21,860 nt of DNA from C7867-002 sp964646515 (lineage in GTDB: Bacteria > Patescibacteriota > Minisyncoccia > Phycocordibacterales > PALSA-1337), in NCBI GenBank assembly GCA_964646515.1, contig CAZYES010000012.1:1-21860 (forward strand). The letters run 5' to 3'. Under the pieces are notes generated by a model. It was given only the letters and a program-made list of their open reading frames with translations, did not search any database and was not told the origin of the DNA. Below are positions 20,945-21,860 of this stretch, in pieces; the stretch's first letter is position 1, and every line of letters begins with the position of its first letter. A program made the translations under genes and the position numbers.

Positions 20945-20960
20945 GTGATGTGTTGAAGTC

Positions 20961-21755
20961 TCAACGTTTTGAGCGAAAGAACTTGTTACCTATTACTACA
21001 TCTGCTGCCGGGTAATAATGGATACCGATATAGCCGAAGATGTAGAATGGCACAGGCTCGTCTGCCCATGACTTGAAGTCAGTTGTGGACTGAAGGGTGT
21101 AGTGTTCATCCGGGGCATTGACTGCGATGTACATCCCATTCGGAACATTAGTGATTCCGATGGCATGGACAATAGCGAGTTGCATCACCGTCGGCGGAGT
21201 ACTGGTCTCAACAACCGCAAAGCGGAAGTCATCATACACTGTGCCGACATCTCCGAAACTTGCCTGGTTACCCAACGTCAACTGAACGAATGGGTATCGA
21301 GGCGTAAGATTTGGATCGTAGCTGATCTTCATCCAGATCTTCTGTCCACAGACGGTGAATGTGCCAGTAAGAGTTGCGTAATCGAACGTCACATAGTAGT
21401 CAACGTTGCTGATTACATCCCTGAAATGCACAGGAAACGTCTGGACGCCGTTGTAACTCGTTCGAAGTGGATCCATTGTAAGTATGGTCCCATGATTGGT
21501 GAGAGATGGGATATACACTACGAAATAGTCTTTAAGACCTTGGGCCGAGCTGTAAGGATCCGATCTTTCTCCCTCTTGACTGATCAGGTGCTTGGGATAT
21601 GTTTGACTGCTTGCTATCGTTTCCCACACGGTCATATTGGAGGAAAGCGATACTGAAATAGGCGGGGCTCGAAAGATTGGCAGATTCGTCTGAGCGTTTA
21701 CGTTTACAATGAAGCTACACAGGCAAACGAACGAACATAGTATACTCATTTTCAC
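20961..21755 (-). CDS. Secreted protein with beta-rich domains, unknown function
   Basis: A 264-residue protein. MKMSILCSFVCLCSFIVNVNA is a signal peptide with cleavage after VNA. The mature protein is Ser/Thr/Tyr/Phe-rich with many short strands and a single Cys pair position at most (VCGQK), suggesting a beta-sandwich. The C-terminal 45 residues (YTLQSTTDFKSW...GNKFFRSKR) follow a YxLQSSTDLxxW...FFR pattern that I associate with the ends of secreted proteins in Verrucomicrobia and relatives. The first codon is GTG 21755; ATG 21749 is possible, but GAAAGGA lies nine bases before the GTG. A promoter (21819-21847) and terminator (20909-20944) make it monocistronic. Confidence 0.75.
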   Translation of the reverse strand: MKMSILCSFVCLCSFIVNVNAQTNLPIFRAPPISVSLSSNMTVWETIASSQTYPKHLISQEGERSDPYSSAQGLKDYFVVYIPSLTNHGTILTMDPLRTSYNGVQTFPVHFRDVISNVDYYVTFDYATLTGTFTVCGQKIWMKISYDPNLTPRYPFVQLTLGNQASFGDVGTVYDDFRFAVVETSTPPTVMQLAIVHAIGITNVPNGMYIAVNAPDEHYTLQSTTDFKSWADEPVPFYIFGYIGIHYYPAADVVIGNKFFRSKR

Positions 21756-21818
21756 AACTAATTTTCCTTTCTTTGGTTGTCAATTTTGGTTATTACACAC
21801 TTGTCTAATCTACTACAT

Positions 21819-21847
21819 ATTATAACATATCTATGTACAAATTGCAA
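21819..21847 (-). promoter_or_regulatory. Promoter of the secreted protein gene
   Basis: On the - strand: TTGCAA (21847-21842), 17-bp spacer, perfect TATAAT (21824-21819). The leader of about 55 bases ends in GAAAGGA (21771-21765). Confidence 0.7.
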
Positions 21848-21860
21848 GTTTTTGTACTAG

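Overview
This looks like a metagenome-assembled scaffold from a Candidate Phyla Radiation (Patescibacteria, Parcubacteria-like) bacterium. The evidence is indirect. There are several short membrane-anchored proteins with the pilin-like or DUF4349 layouts common in that group, many starts that look leaderless, a tRNA-Ile(UAU), a GIY-YIG gene sitting beside REP-like repeats, a large serine recombinase inserted at a tRNA, and a 100-N scaffold gap. Genes end in TGA, TAA and TAG and show no in-frame TGA, so the standard bacterial code fits.

Region 1 (1-850): the 3' end of what is probably tmRNA (ssrA), followed by nearly three 138-bp tandem repeats and a small GIY-YIG nuclease gene. The block closes with a second copy of the last 13 bp of the ssrA end, so 53-848 resembles an insertion at the ssrA 3' end. 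Region 2 (850-8510): ordinary chromosomal genes on the + strand. These are membrane proteins, a Gly/Tyr/Asn-rich exported repeat protein split by the assembly gap, a translationally coupled pair of small genes, and ftsH. Region 3 (8530-11264): tRNA-Ile(UAU), a tiny membrane ORF and recG on the - strand, and tRNA-Ser(GCU).

Region 4 (11250-20405) is an integrative element of about 9.1 kb. It is bounded by a 16-bp direct repeat of the tRNA-Ser 3' end and carries its serine recombinase at the tRNA side. Its cargo falls into two modules. The first is a candidate RiPP (ribosomally made, post-translationally modified peptide) locus: a radical SAM/SPASM maturase, a 60-residue precursor ending in an alternating-Cys core (CxCxCxCxC) under its own promoter with a palindrome in the spacer, a strong terminator, and then a cytosolic HExxH metallopeptidase. 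The second is a restriction-modification cluster: cytosine-C5 methyltransferase, DUF3883/PD-(D/E)XK nuclease, second C5 methyltransferase, and an overlapping Vsr-like repair nuclease. I do not recognise the RiPP locus as a described family, and it is the best candidate for a new system.

Region 5 (20406-21860): a 385-bp remnant ending in another copy of the attachment site, then chromosomal sequence with a secreted protein gene on the - strand. The two right-hand att copies each encode, in the recombinase reading frame, a short similar C-terminal tail. This suggests that excision gives the recombinase a different C-terminus from the one seen in the integrated form.
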